In this document: positions 55,971 through 64,000 of the stretch, one piece after another
Numbering within the stretch: the first letter of the stretch is position 1
Layout: every line of letters starts with the position of its first letter
Origin: Thermomonas carbonis
GTDB lineage: Bacteria > Pseudomonadota > Gammaproteobacteria > Xanthomonadales > Xanthomonadaceae
DNA length: 64,000 bases
Assembly: GCF_014396975.1 (NCBI RefSeq)
Contig: NZ_CP060719.1
Coordinates: 1-64,000, forward strand
Direction of reading: 5' to 3'
Position numbers and translations under genes: made by a program
The notes under the pieces: generated by a model
The model's input: the letters and a program-made list of their open reading frames with translations, nothing else
Database searches by the model: none
Told to the model about the DNA's origin: nothing

Positions 55971-58367
55971 TCAGGTGGGGGGAAGGGTTGCATCCAGCAC
56001 GACGCGCATGTGGTTCCAGCCGTCGTCCCGATGGTAGCGCGCATCCTGCGAGAGTTCGCGCACCAGGTGGATGCCGAGTCCGCCGATCGGCCGATCGTCG
56101 AGGTCGGCATCGAGATCGGGTGCGGGATGCGTCAATGGATCGTAGGCGGTGCCGTTGTCGCGGATGTCGAGGATGATGCGTCCATCATCGATCGTCGCGT
56201 CGAGCCGCATTGCATCCGCACCGGCAGCAGCACCATGGTCCATGACGTTGCAGAGCAACTCCTCGACGATCAGCTGCACGTCGTGGATGCGAGCCTTGTC
56301 GATGCCGTTTGCGTGCAGGTGTTCCTCGATCCCGGCCAATGCGTCCGCCAGTCGTCCGCGTTCGCCGGGAACGTGGAGCGCCATCGACCACGCAGCCTGC
56401 CCGTGCTGCGAGGTGCAATCGATGCCGAACACAGTGATGTCGTCCGACTGCGCCACACCGGACGCGAAGGCATGCACCGCGATCAACATGCCGTCGCAGG
56501 CATCGGCGGCGCCGTCCGCGGCGCACACTGCGTCATGCATGCGTTGCTCGCCGAACGCGAGGTCGTCGCCATCGAAAGCCTCGGTGACGCCATCGGTCCA
56601 GGCGAACAGCAAATCGCCCGGCTGCAGGCGGCCGCGCCAGACCGCGTAGGCATCGGCCGCATCGAAGCCGAGCGCGGGCCCGGACTCCAGCGGAATGAGT
56701 TCGATGCGGCCGTCGGCATGCCGCAGCAACGGGGCGTCGTGGCCTGCGCTGGCGATGGCGAGATCACCGGTGGCGAGGTCCAGCACGCCACACAGCACGG
56801 TGGCGAACATGCACGTCTCATTGTTTTCAGACAGGTGACGCGCGGCATCGGCCAGCACTCGATCGGGCGCATCGCTGGCAGCGGTTGCGACTTCCAGCAC
56901 GGTCACCACCCGTGCCATGAACAACGCCGCCGGCACCCCCTTGTCGGAGACATCGCCGACCACGAACCACAGCCGGTCATCGCCTTGCAGGAAATGGCCA
57001 TGGAAGTCGCCACCGACCGCTTTCGCCGGTTCCAGCCGGGCTTGCAGCCGATAGCGAATGTCGCCACTGGCGAAATCGCGGTCGCGCGGCAGCATCGACA
57101 TCTGGATGCCGCGGGCGATATCCAGTTCGCTCTGCAGTTTCTGCTGTTCGGCGGCGTAACGACCGATCTCGTCCAGTTGCTGGCGGATCGAATCGCGGGC
57201 ACGCTCCAGCGCACGCGCCATCACCCCGACCTCGTCACCACGCGTGTCATGCGGCACCGGCCAGTCGAACTCGCCGTTGGCGAAGTGACCCGCACTGGTG
57301 GTGAGCTCGGTCAACGGCACGGTGATCCGTCGCGCCAGCCGCAACACCGCCAATGCAGCAAGCAGCGCGACCAGTCCGCCGATCAGTCCGAGCATGCGCA
57401 TCGCGCTGTCCAACCCCGACAGCATCGCGCCCCGACCAAGCGAGAGCTGCAGGGTCCAGCCGCTCTCCCCGACTGGTTGCAGCACCGAGTAGCGCACCAG
57501 GCTGCTGCGCGGATCAGAATGCGTGAACTGCAGCGCGCGTTGTTGCGCCCGTGCCGCTTCCATCGGGGCGAGGTCGTTGCGGCCAGCGCTCGCGATGTAG
57601 CCCGGCAGATCGTGTGCGAAGGCGATGCCGCGCTCGGGATGCACGGCAATGGTGCCTTCGGGCGCAAACAGCGCGGTGCGCTGGCCGGCGACCATGCGCA
57701 ACGATTCCAGCGACGACGACAGCGCCTGCACCGGCACGTCCAGGCTGACCATGCCGATGCGCCTCGCGTCGCGGTCGCGCAGCGGCAGGTTGAGCGTGGT
57801 CATGTAGCGCCCGCCGGCGGTCTCGTTGAAGTACGGCTCCGACCACCATGGTGCAGTCGCCTGCAAGGTGCGCTGGTACCACTCACGGCCGGCCAGGTCG
57901 TAGCCATCGGCCAGCAGGTCGCGGTCGGGTACGCCGCGCGCAGCGATTCCGACGTACTGCGCCAGCGGCGCGCGGTCGGCCAGCACGCCCGGTTCCAGCG
58001 CGACCAGGCCGCCCACCGTGGCCGGGTTGGCGTCGAGCATCGCCTCCATCGCCTCCAGCAATTCGGCGCGGGTCAGGGTCACTCGATTGCTGAGTTCGAT
58101 CATCGCCTCGCCGGAGACCCTCACCGAGCGCATGGTCGCGTCCAGCCGATCCGCCGCCTGCCGCGCCTCGTAACGCGTACGCGCCTCGGCATCGGCGATC
58201 ACTCGCTCGCGTGCGGCGTAAAACGCGGTGGCGAACCCGGCCAGCAGCAGCAACGCCAGCAGCAGGCCCACCCAGAGCATCAGCCGCGTGCGCAGGCTGG
58301 CATGCCAGGGCACGCGCACATCCGCCGAGGAGGCGGGTGGCGCGGCCGGCATGGGCATGGGTTCCAT
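55971..58367 (-). CDS. Membrane SpoIIE-type phosphatase with cache sensor and fused HATPase
   Basis: 798 residues. Membrane helix about 28-50, a periplasmic dCache-like sensor to about 340 ([25 protein letters not shown]), a second helix, HAMP, a short coiled coil ([21 protein letters not shown]), then a PP2C/SpoIIE domain with [26 protein letters not shown] and QSDDITVFG. The C-terminal 140 residues form an RsbW-like ATPase ([34 protein letters not shown]). So phosphatase and anti-sigma-like kinase are in one chain, probably acting on the STAS protein downstream. Divergent from accA. The signal is likely a small extracellular ligand. Confidence 0.9.
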   Translation of the reverse strand: MEPMPMPAAPPASSADVRVPWHASLRTRLMLWVGLLLALLLLAGFATAFYAARERVIADAEARTRYEARQAADRLDATMRSVRVSGEAMIELSNRVTLTRAELLEAMEAMLDANPATVGGLVALEPGVLADRAPLAQYVGIAARGVPDRDLLADGYDLAGREWYQRTLQATAPWWSEPYFNETAGGRYMTTLNLPLRDRDARRIGMVSLDVPVQALSSSLESLRMVAGQRTALFAPEGTIAVHPERGIAFAHDLPGYIASAGRNDLAPMEAARAQQRALQFTHSDPRSSLVRYSVLQPVGESGWTLQLSLGRGAMLSGLDSAMRMLGLIGGLVALLAALAVLRLARRITVPLTELTTSAGHFANGEFDWPVPHDTRGDEVGVMARALERARDSIRQQLDEIGRYAAEQQKLQSELDIARGIQMSMLPRDRDFASGDIRYRLQARLEPAKAVGGDFHGHFLQGDDRLWFVVGDVSDKGVPAALFMARVVTVLEVATAASDAPDRVLADAARHLSENNETCMFATVLCGVLDLATGDLAIASAGHDAPLLRHADGRIELIPLESGPALGFDAADAYAVWRGRLQPGDLLFAWTDGVTEAFDGDDLAFGEQRMHDAVCAADGAADACDGMLIAVHAFASGVAQSDDITVFGIDCTSQHGQAAWSMALHVPGERGRLADALAGIEEHLHANGIDKARIHDVQLIVEELLCNVMDHGAAAGADAMRLDATIDDGRIILDIRDNGTAYDPLTHPAPDLDADLDDRPIGGLGIHLVRELSQDARYHRDDGWNHMRVVLDATLPPT

Positions 58368-58469
58368 CGCCGCAGCGTCCGATGCCCCCTTGCCCGCGTC
58401 AAGCGTCCGGCGCGGGCCTGCGTGACCTACGGCTCGGTATGGCCGGCCCGCTGGGCTAAACTTCGGCCG

Positions 58470-59432
58470 ATGAACCCGAATTACCTCGATTTCGAACAGC
58501 CCATCGCCGACCTGGAAGCGAAGATCCAGGAACTCCGGCATGCGAGCAACGGCCCGGCGGTGAACGTCGACGCCGAAGTCCACACGCTGAAGGAAAAGCT
58601 GCGCAAGCGCACTGCGACCATCTTTCGCGACCTCACCCCGTGGCAGGTCTCGCAGCTGGCCCGGCATCCGGCGCGGCCGTACACGCTGGATTACCTGCGG
58701 GTGATCTGCGACGAATTCGAAGAGCTCGCCGGCGATCGTGCCTTCGCCGACGACAACGCGATCGTTGGCGGACTTGCGCGCATCGACGGCCGCCCGGTCA
58801 TGGTCATCGGCCATGAGAAGGGCCGCGACACCAAGGCCAAGGTCCGCCGCAACTTCGGCATGCCCAAGCCCGAGGGCTACCGCAAGGCGCTGCGGCTGAT
58901 GAAGATGGCCGAGCGCTTCGGCCTGCCGATCCTCACCTTCATCGACACCGCCGGCGCCTGGCCGGGAATCGATGCCGAAGAACGCGGCCAGTCGGAGGCC
59001 ATCGCCCGCAACCTGCTGGAAATGGCCGAACTCAAGGTGCCGATCATCTGCACGGTGATCGGCGAAGGCGGCAGCGGAGGCGCACTGGCGATCGGCGTCG
59101 GCGACCGCACCCTGATGCTCGAGTACGGCACCTACTCGGTGATCACCCCGGAAGGCTGCGCCTCGATCCTGTGGCGCGATGCCGGCAAGGCCAAGGATGC
59201 GGCCGAGCAACTGGGCCTGACTGCCAAGCGCCTGCTGGGGCTGGGCCTGATCGACAAGCTGGTGCGCGAACCGACCGGCGGCGCGCATCGCAACCCGGTG
59301 CAGATGGCCAAGCGACTGAAGGCCGTGCTGCTCAACGAACTGGATGCGCTTGAAGGCATGCCAATCGACGACTTGCTGCAACGCCGCTACGAGCGCCTGC
59401 GCGGCTACGGCGCCTACGACACCGCTTCCTGA
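58470..59432 (+). CDS. accA: Acetyl-CoA carboxylase carboxyltransferase alpha subunit
   Basis: 320 residues; transfers CO2 from biotin to acetyl-Co[21 protein letters not shown] at the start, then [49 protein letters not shown] and [21 protein letters not shown] stands only 7 bases before the ATG, with no clear ribosome site. Confidence 0.98.
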   Translation: MNPNYLDFEQPIADLEAKIQELRHASNGPAVNVDAEVHTLKEKLRKRTATIFRDLTPWQVSQLARHPARPYTLDYLRVICDEFEELAGDRAFADDNAIVGGLARIDGRPVMVIGHEKGRDTKAKVRRNFGMPKPEGYRKALRLMKMAERFGLPILTFIDTAGAWPGIDAEERGQSEAIARNLLEMAELKVPIICTVIGEGGSGGALAIGVGDRTLMLEYGTYSVITPEGCASILWRDAGKAKDAAEQLGLTAKRLLGLGLIDKLVREPTGGAHRNPVQMAKRLKAVLLNELDALEGMPIDDLLQRRYERLRGYGAYDTAS

Positions 59433-59437
59433 CGCCG

Positions 59438-60730
59438 ATGCGCGCGCCGTTGGCCGATGTGGTCCGGCGCGACGATCGTCGTGGCGTGCTGGTCGGCTTC
59501 AGCGGCGGACTGGATTCCACTGTCCTCTTGCACCTGCTCGCAGCGAATGCCGACATTCGCCGCAAGGGCCTGCGCGCGATCCATGTGCATCACGGATTGC
59601 ATCCGCATGCCGAGGCATGGGCTGCGCACTGCCAGCAAACCTGCGATGCGCTGGGCGTGCCGCAGTCGATTTTCCAAGTCGAGGTAGATCGCGCATCGGG
59701 ACTCGGGCTGGAAGGCGCGGCGCGTGACGCGCGCCATCGTGCATTCGCAGAGGCATTGGACGATGACGAAATCCTCGCCCTCGCCCACCATCGCGAGGAC
59801 CAGGCCGAGACCTTCCTGCTGCGCGCCTTGCGTGGCTCCGGCGTGGACGGTCTGGCGTCGATGCGGCCGTGGCGCGCGCATGCGAACGGCTGGCTGTGGC
59901 GGCCGTTGCTGGATGTCCCGCGCGATGCGCTCACCGCTTATGCGCACGAGAACGGGCTGCAATGGATCGAGGATGCAAGCAACGGCGATCCACGCTTCGA
60001 TCGCAACTTCCTGCGCCATGCGGTGATGCCGCTGCTGCGCCAGCGCTGGCCGCAGGCGAGCGACAGCCTGGCGCGCTGTGCGGGATTGAATGCACAGGCC
60101 GTCGAACTGCTCGACGCAGATGACGTATCCGCATTGCTGCGTACGATGCGCGATGAATACACGCTCGACATCGACGCGCTGCGTGCGATCCCGCGCGAGC
60201 GACGCGCACGCGTGCTGCGTCGCTGGATCGGCGGGCTCGGCTTGCCGCCGCTGCCGGGCAACGGCATCGCCCGCATCGAAGCCGACCTCCTCGACGCACG
60301 ACGCGATGCCGAGGCCTGCTTCACATGGTCCGCCACGCGCATCCGTCGCTGGCGCGCGCTGCTGCATGTCGACTCCATGCGCGATCCGGTGCTCGCGCAC
60401 TGGACGCAGCCATGGGACGGCGCGGTGCCACTGCGGTTGCCGACCGGCGACACACTTTCGCTGCTCGGCGCTGATCGCTTCGACCAGCCATTGCAGGTGC
60501 ATGCGCGGCAAGGTGGCGAACGCATCGTGTTGCCGGGCCGCGACCATTCGCATGCATTGAAGAACGTCCTGCGGGAGGTCGGCATCCCGCCCTGGCAGCG
60601 CGAACGCCTGCCGCTGCTGTCAGCGGCCGACGGCACGCTGCTGGCCGCCGGCGACGCCATTCTCTCGGCCCCCTTGGCCGACTGGTTGCACGCACGCCAA
60701 GCGCGGCTGCACTGGTCGGTGCTGGCGTAA
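59438..60730 (+). CDS. tilS: tRNA(Ile)-lysidine synthase
   Basis: 430 residues; converts C34 of tRNA-Ile(CAU) to lysidine. The PP-loop ATPase motif LVGFSGGLDSTVLLHLL and the HHGLHPHAEAW and LALAHHREDQAETFLLRALRGSG segments are typical; TilS C-terminal domain in GERIVLPGRDHSHALKNVLREVGIPPWQRERLPLL. Starts 5 bases after accA. Confidence 0.96.
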   Translation: MRAPLADVVRRDDRRGVLVGFSGGLDSTVLLHLLAANADIRRKGLRAIHVHHGLHPHAEAWAAHCQQTCDALGVPQSIFQVEVDRASGLGLEGAARDARHRAFAEALDDDEILALAHHREDQAETFLLRALRGSGVDGLASMRPWRAHANGWLWRPLLDVPRDALTAYAHENGLQWIEDASNGDPRFDRNFLRHAVMPLLRQRWPQASDSLARCAGLNAQAVELLDADDVSALLRTMRDEYTLDIDALRAIPRERRARVLRRWIGGLGLPPLPGNGIARIEADLLDARRDAEACFTWSATRIRRWRALLHVDSMRDPVLAHWTQPWDGAVPLRLPTGDTLSLLGADRFDQPLQVHARQGGERIVLPGRDHSHALKNVLREVGIPPWQRERLPLLSAADGTLLAAGDAILSAPLADWLHARQARLHWSVLA

Positions 60731-60739
60731 ACTTCGCGC

Positions 60740-61003
60740 ATGGCCCGCAAAACGACTCCGCCGCAAGACACCTCGCCGGTTGCCGACTTCGAGCAATCGA
60801 TGCAGTCGCTGGAAGACCTGGTCGCGCGCATGGAAAGCGGCGAGATGACCCTGGAGGAATCGCTGGCCGCCTACGAGCGCGGCGTCGGCCTGTATCGCAG
60901 TTGCCAATCCGCGCTGGAACAGGCGGAACTGCGCGTGCGCCTGCTCAGCGACCCGGCCAACCCCGACGATGCCCGCCCGTTCGACGCCAGCGAAGATGCC
61001 TGA
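60740..61003 (+). CDS. xseB: Exodeoxyribonuclease VII small subunit
   Basis: 87 residues: [53 protein letters not shown] is the full XseB helical hairpin. As in many bacteria it precedes ispA, overlapping it by 8 bases. TAAACTTCG precedes the ATG, as at accA. Confidence 0.95.
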   Translation: MARKTTPPQDTSPVADFEQSMQSLEDLVARMESGEMTLEESLAAYERGVGLYRSCQSALEQAELRVRLLSDPANPDDARPFDASEDA

Positions 61004-61916
61004 CGCGGCGTTCGCGGCTTGGCGCGCGCGCGTCGAGGTCGCGCTCGACCTCGCCCTGCCCGATCCTGCGACCTCGCCCGAACGCCTGTACGCGGCGATG
61101 CGCCACGGCGTTCTCAACGGCGGCAAGCGCATGCGTCCGTTGCTGGTTTTCGCAACGGGCACGGCCTTCGATGCCGATGAAGCAGCACTCGACGATGCCG
61201 CGGTCGCGGTCGAACTGATCCACTGCTATTCGCTGGTCCACGACGACCTTCCGGCGATGGACGACGATGTTCTCCGTCGCGGCCAGCCCACGGTGCATGT
61301 CGCCTTCGACGAAGCCACCGCGATCCTCGCCGGTGATGCGTTGCAGGCACTCGCCTTCCAAGCGCTGGCCGACGCACCGCTGGCGGCGGATCGTCGTGTC
61401 GGGATGCTGGCTGAACTCGCGCGCGCGGCCGGCGTGGCCGGCATGTGCGGTGGGCAGGCGCTGGACATCGATGCGACGGGAAAGTGGGGTCAGAGTGGCC
61501 TTTCACAGGAGAAAGGCCACTCTGACCCCACTTTCCTTCTCGCCGACCTGGAACGCCTTCACGCGCTGAAAACCGGTGCTCTCCTGCGCGCATCGGTTCG
61601 TCTCGGCGTGATCGCCGCCGGGGCCGACGCCGCCAGCCGCGACGCGCTGGATCGCTACGCCGATGCCCTCGGCCTCGCCTTCCAGATCCGCGACGACTTG
61701 CTCGATGTCGAAGGTGACGCCGCCACCCTCGGCAAGACCGCGGGCAAGGATGCGGCGCAGGACAAGGCCACCTTTCCTGCATTGCTCGGCATCGACGCCA
61801 GTCGCGCGCGCCTGGCCTCGCTGGCGGATACGATGCAGCAGGCGCTGTCGACGCTCGATGTCGATACCACCGCGTTGGCCGCGCTGGCCCGCCTCGTCGT
61901 CGAACGCGACCGCTGA
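60996..61916 (+). CDS. ispA: Farnesyl diphosphate synthase with a palindromic in-frame insert
   Basis: 306 residues; condenses IPP and DMAPP/GPP to FPP, feeding uppS and quinone side chains. First Asp-rich motif [22 protein letters not shown], second [20 protein letters not shown] near the N-terminus. Between [11 protein letters not shown] and [17 protein letters not shown], residues 163-180 ([18 protein letters not shown]) are extra compared with the family and are encoded by a 25-bp perfect inverted repeat. The frame is kept. ATG 60996 is preferred; 60969 would add nine residues. Confidence 0.95.
   Translation: MPDAAFAAWRARVEVALDLALPDPATSPERLYAAMRHGVLNGGKRMRPLLVFATGTAFDADEAALDDAAVAVELIHCYSLVHDDLPAMDDDVLRRGQPTVHVAFDEATAILAGDALQALAFQALADAPLAADRRVGMLAELARAAGVAGMCGGQALDIDATGKWGQSGLSQEKGHSDPTFLLADLERLHALKTGALLRASVRLGVIAAGADAASRDALDRYADALGLAFQIRDDLLDVEGDAATLGKTAGKDAAQDKATFPALLGIDASRARLASLADTMQQALSTLDVDTTALAALARLVVERDR
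61479..61536. repeat. Palindromic repeat inserted inside ispA
   Basis: Arms 61480-61504 and 61511-61535 are perfect 25-bp complements around a 6-base spacer; one more G-C pair closes the stem. The core AGTGGGGTCAGAGTGGCC resembles the GGGGTCAGAGT repeat scattered in many proteobacteria and often linked to Y1 (RAYT-like) transposases. Here it lies inside an essential gene. Confidence 0.9.
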
Positions 61917-61925
61917 GCCGCCGGC

Positions 61926-63815
61926 ATGGCACGCCGCGCCTTCAAGCACCTGCAGGACCGCATCGACGCCGTCATGGCATCGGCCGCAGTGTGGTTCATG
62001 GACGCGTGGACGGTGGTCGAACGCGGCTGGCGGCGGCCGTTGTCGAAACTCGCACTGCGGCTGAAGTTCGCCTTCTATCCATTGCTCGCGGTCGCCGCGC
62101 TGGGCTGGCTGGGCTGGGACTGGACTCACGGGCGCAGCCTGGACGCGGCGGAAGACAGCCTGTTCGACAGCGTGGTGAAGCTGCGGCCGGTCGAGCCGAA
62201 ACCGTCCGGCAAGACCGTGGTGGTGGAGATCGACGAATGCTCGATCGAATGGACGCGCGCGCAGGGGCTGGGCGGCTGGCCGTGGCCGCGCTCGGTGCAT
62301 GCGGATCTGCTGGATGCGCTGGACCGCGCCGGGGTCAAGGCCGTCGGTGTGGATGTGCAATTCATCGACCGCGATCCTGACGATCCCGACGGCGATGGCA
62401 TGCTCGATGCCGTCGCTGCTGGTGGCGAAGGCCGCTTCCTGTTCGCCGCTGAGCGGCAATCAGCCGACTTCGATGAAGGTGCGCAACTGCGGGCCTCTGC
62501 AGTTCCCGGTGCATTCCCTCTGGGAACAGATCCGACGGCGCAAGCGCAAAATCCGCTGGTCGCCATCTTGCCTCCCTACGGTGAAGCGATGGCACGGCAC
62601 TCCGCGCTGGCCAATATCAGCCGGGGGCAGGATGGCGTACTGCGCGATGTCCCCCTGCACGAGGTGGCCGGCGACTGGGCGTTGCCCACTCTGCCATCGC
62701 GGGTGGCTGCGCAGGTGCAGAACAAGCCCACCTCGATCTACCCCGCGAAGCTTCGGGTGAACTGGCGCAAACACAACCGACTGCCCTACATCAGCGCGGC
62801 CGATCTACTGGCTGGCGAAGCGGTGTGCGACAAGGGCGCGAAACTGCCCAATCTGCGCGGCGCAGTGGCTTTGGTGGGTTACACCGCCGCCGGCATCAGC
62901 GACAGCAAGCCGACCCCGCTGAACCCCGCGATGCCGGGTGTGGAAATCTGGGCCGAAGCGACCGAGGCCTTGCTGCAGGACAGTGCGATCTGGATGCCGC
63001 CAACGTCATTCAAGTACCTGCTCGCGGCGCTGCTGGTCCTGCTCACCAGCTACGCGTTCTGGCGCGGCGAACCGCACGAGGATGTCGATGGCGTGTTCGT
63101 GGCCACCAACGTCAGCCTGCTGCTGATCGCCTTCCTTGGCCTGAGCTTCTTCGGCGTGTTCGTGGACATCTTCGCCAGCATCGGCTTCGTCAGCCTGTGC
63201 TTCGGCCTGTGCCGGCTGTACGCCGCGGTGCAGCGTGGCCGCGCGATCGGCAACAACGACTACCGCGACGAATACAACCCGCAGCGGCATCCCTGGCTGC
63301 TGATGGCGCGCCTGCGTTTCGTGCCGAATGGCGACATCGGCGAGTTCGCCGCGGTGCGCGGCAAGCGCGAGTACCGCCGCCTGCTGCGCCGGCAGCTGTA
63401 TGCCGGCGGCGAGGCGGTGATGATCGAGGGCATCGTCGAGCGCAAGAGCTGGCTGCACGACATCCTCGACGACCTGATGCTGCTGATCTGGACCGGCACC
63501 GAGCGCACCCAGGCGCTGCATGCGGCCAAGCGCGAACTCGACCAGCTGTATCGCGACCTGAACGAAGGCGACCTGCGGCTGGAGGATCATGGCCGGGTCA
63601 TGGTCTGCATTTCCGTTGCCGAGATCGACGACGACAACGACCTCACCAACCGCGGCGAGCGCATGCGCCTGCGCGAGTTGCTGGGACAGGACCTGAACGC
63701 GACCGACGAATGGCTGCTGGTCGCGGACAATCGCTATATTCTGCATCCGTCGCACACGCTGGAATTCAGCGAGGACGCGACGGACACCACCCACGCGGAA
63801 GGGGAAGATCGATGA
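61926..63815 (+). CDS. CHASE2-domain membrane protein without known output domain
   Basis: 629 residues. One N-terminal helix (KFAFYPLLAVAALGWLGWDW), an extracytoplasmic CHASE2 sensor (about 75-345: VVVEIDECSIEWTRAQGLGGWPWPRSVHADLLDAL ... GGVALVGYTAAG-like), three further helices (about 360-440), then a cytoplasmic part of about 190 residues with no kinase, cyclase or phosphatase motif that I can see. The C-terminal ALHAAKRELDQLYRDLNEGDLRLEDHGRVMV looks helical. It overlaps the next gene by ATGA, so it may work with that secreted protein. Confidence 0.85.
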   Translation: MARRAFKHLQDRIDAVMASAAVWFMDAWTVVERGWRRPLSKLALRLKFAFYPLLAVAALGWLGWDWTHGRSLDAAEDSLFDSVVKLRPVEPKPSGKTVVVEIDECSIEWTRAQGLGGWPWPRSVHADLLDALDRAGVKAVGVDVQFIDRDPDDPDGDGMLDAVAAGGEGRFLFAAERQSADFDEGAQLRASAVPGAFPLGTDPTAQAQNPLVAILPPYGEAMARHSALANISRGQDGVLRDVPLHEVAGDWALPTLPSRVAAQVQNKPTSIYPAKLRVNWRKHNRLPYISAADLLAGEAVCDKGAKLPNLRGAVALVGYTAAGISDSKPTPLNPAMPGVEIWAEATEALLQDSAIWMPPTSFKYLLAALLVLLTSYAFWRGEPHEDVDGVFVATNVSLLLIAFLGLSFFGVFVDIFASIGFVSLCFGLCRLYAAVQRGRAIGNNDYRDEYNPQRHPWLLMARLRFVPNGDIGEFAAVRGKREYRRLLRRQLYAGGEAVMIEGIVERKSWLHDILDDLMLLIWTGTERTQALHAAKRELDQLYRDLNEGDLRLEDHGRVMVCISVAEIDDDNDLTNRGERMRLRELLGQDLNATDEWLLVADNRYILHPSHTLEFSEDATDTTHAEGEDR

Positions 63816-64000
63816 CGCGCAACACGATGCGATGGAGTGCCGCCGCACTGGCGGTGGCGGTATCCGGCCTGCTGCTGGCCGCCGATCCGATCACCCCGGC
63901 GACCGTGGCCAAGCCCTCGATCGAGGCTCATGCCAAGCCGGATTTCGCCGCACCCACCGTGGCCACGTTCAAGAAGAACGCGCCGGTCAAGGTCAGCGGC
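63812..64000 (+). CDS. Exported protein, N-terminal fragment cut by window end
   Basis: 63 residues visible: MTRNTMRWSAAALAVAVSGLLLAA is a signal peptide, followed by an Ala/Pro/Lys-rich start of the mature part (KPSIEAHAKPDFAAPTVATF). The start overlaps the CHASE2 gene stop. No family can be assigned from this piece. Confidence 0.7.
   Translation, partial: MTRNTMRWSAAALAVAVSGLLLAADPITPATVAKPSIEAHAKPDFAAPTVATFKKNAPVKVSG

Overview
This window is a GC-rich piece of a gammaproteobacterial chromosome. Gene order and protein types (map-glnD-dapD-arsC-dapE-asnB beside rpsB-tsf, pyrH-frr-uppS-cdsA-dxr-rseP-bamA-lpxD-fabZ-lpxA-lpxB-rnhB-dnaE-accA) point to the Xanthomonadaceae/Lysobacteraceae, probably a denitrifying relative of Thermomonas, Luteimonas or Lysobacter. 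The genus is inferred from protein flavour, not from a search. Both ends are cut genes: a quinol nitric oxide reductase on the left and a small secreted protein on the right.

1-20.3 kb is an anaerobic respiration island. It holds norB (qNOR type), a small Cys-tailed protein, nnrS, sirB2 and a Cds1-type cysteine desulfhydrase. These are followed by a divergent pair: porin plus DnrO-like protein on one side, and nirK (copper nitrite reductase with fused cytochrome c), nirV and a SCO protein on the other. A cluster-binding FNR/ANR regulator comes next. Then comes the complete cbb3 oxidase set ccoN-O-Q-P with its assembly genes ccoG, fixH, ccoI, ccoS and a TauE-like protein, and last a soluble histidine kinase/LuxR-type response regulator pair. 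Three FNR boxes (TTGAN-N4-ATCAA) lie at the porin/nirK and fnr/ccoN divergent promoters, so the regulator encoded here probably controls its neighbours. ccoN carries a single-base frameshift just before its last helix.

20.3-23.7 kb is an accessory patch: two secreted unknowns on the minus strand and three coupled genes (DUF1566-like, DUF3592-like, unknown) on the plus strand. A candidate small RNA sits at its left edge.

23.7-36 kb holds asnB, a penicillin-acylase-family gene, the dapE-arsC-dapD-glnD-map operon and the divergent rpsB-tsf operon. asnB has what looks like a classical attenuator: a 20-codon leader peptide with four Asn codons, followed by a strong terminator just before the asnB start. 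This is the most interesting regulatory find in the window. rpsB has a structured leader RNA.

36-39.5 kb holds a large clade-2 catalase gene, frameshifted at the junction between catalase core and C-terminal domain, divergent from an FAD oxidoreductase. 39.5-64 kb is the conserved essential block (translation, isoprenoid, phospholipid, outer-membrane and lipid A synthesis, DNA polymerase III alpha, fatty acid synthesis). A SpoIIE-type phosphatase/STAS partner-switch pair is inserted between dnaE and accA. The block continues with tilS, xseB, ispA and a CHASE2 membrane protein. Two notable repeats lie here: a near-perfect 30-bp inverted repeat between lpxA and lpxB, and a 25-bp perfect palindrome inserted in frame inside ispA. 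I saw no tRNA or rRNA genes, CRISPR array, intact transposase or prophage.
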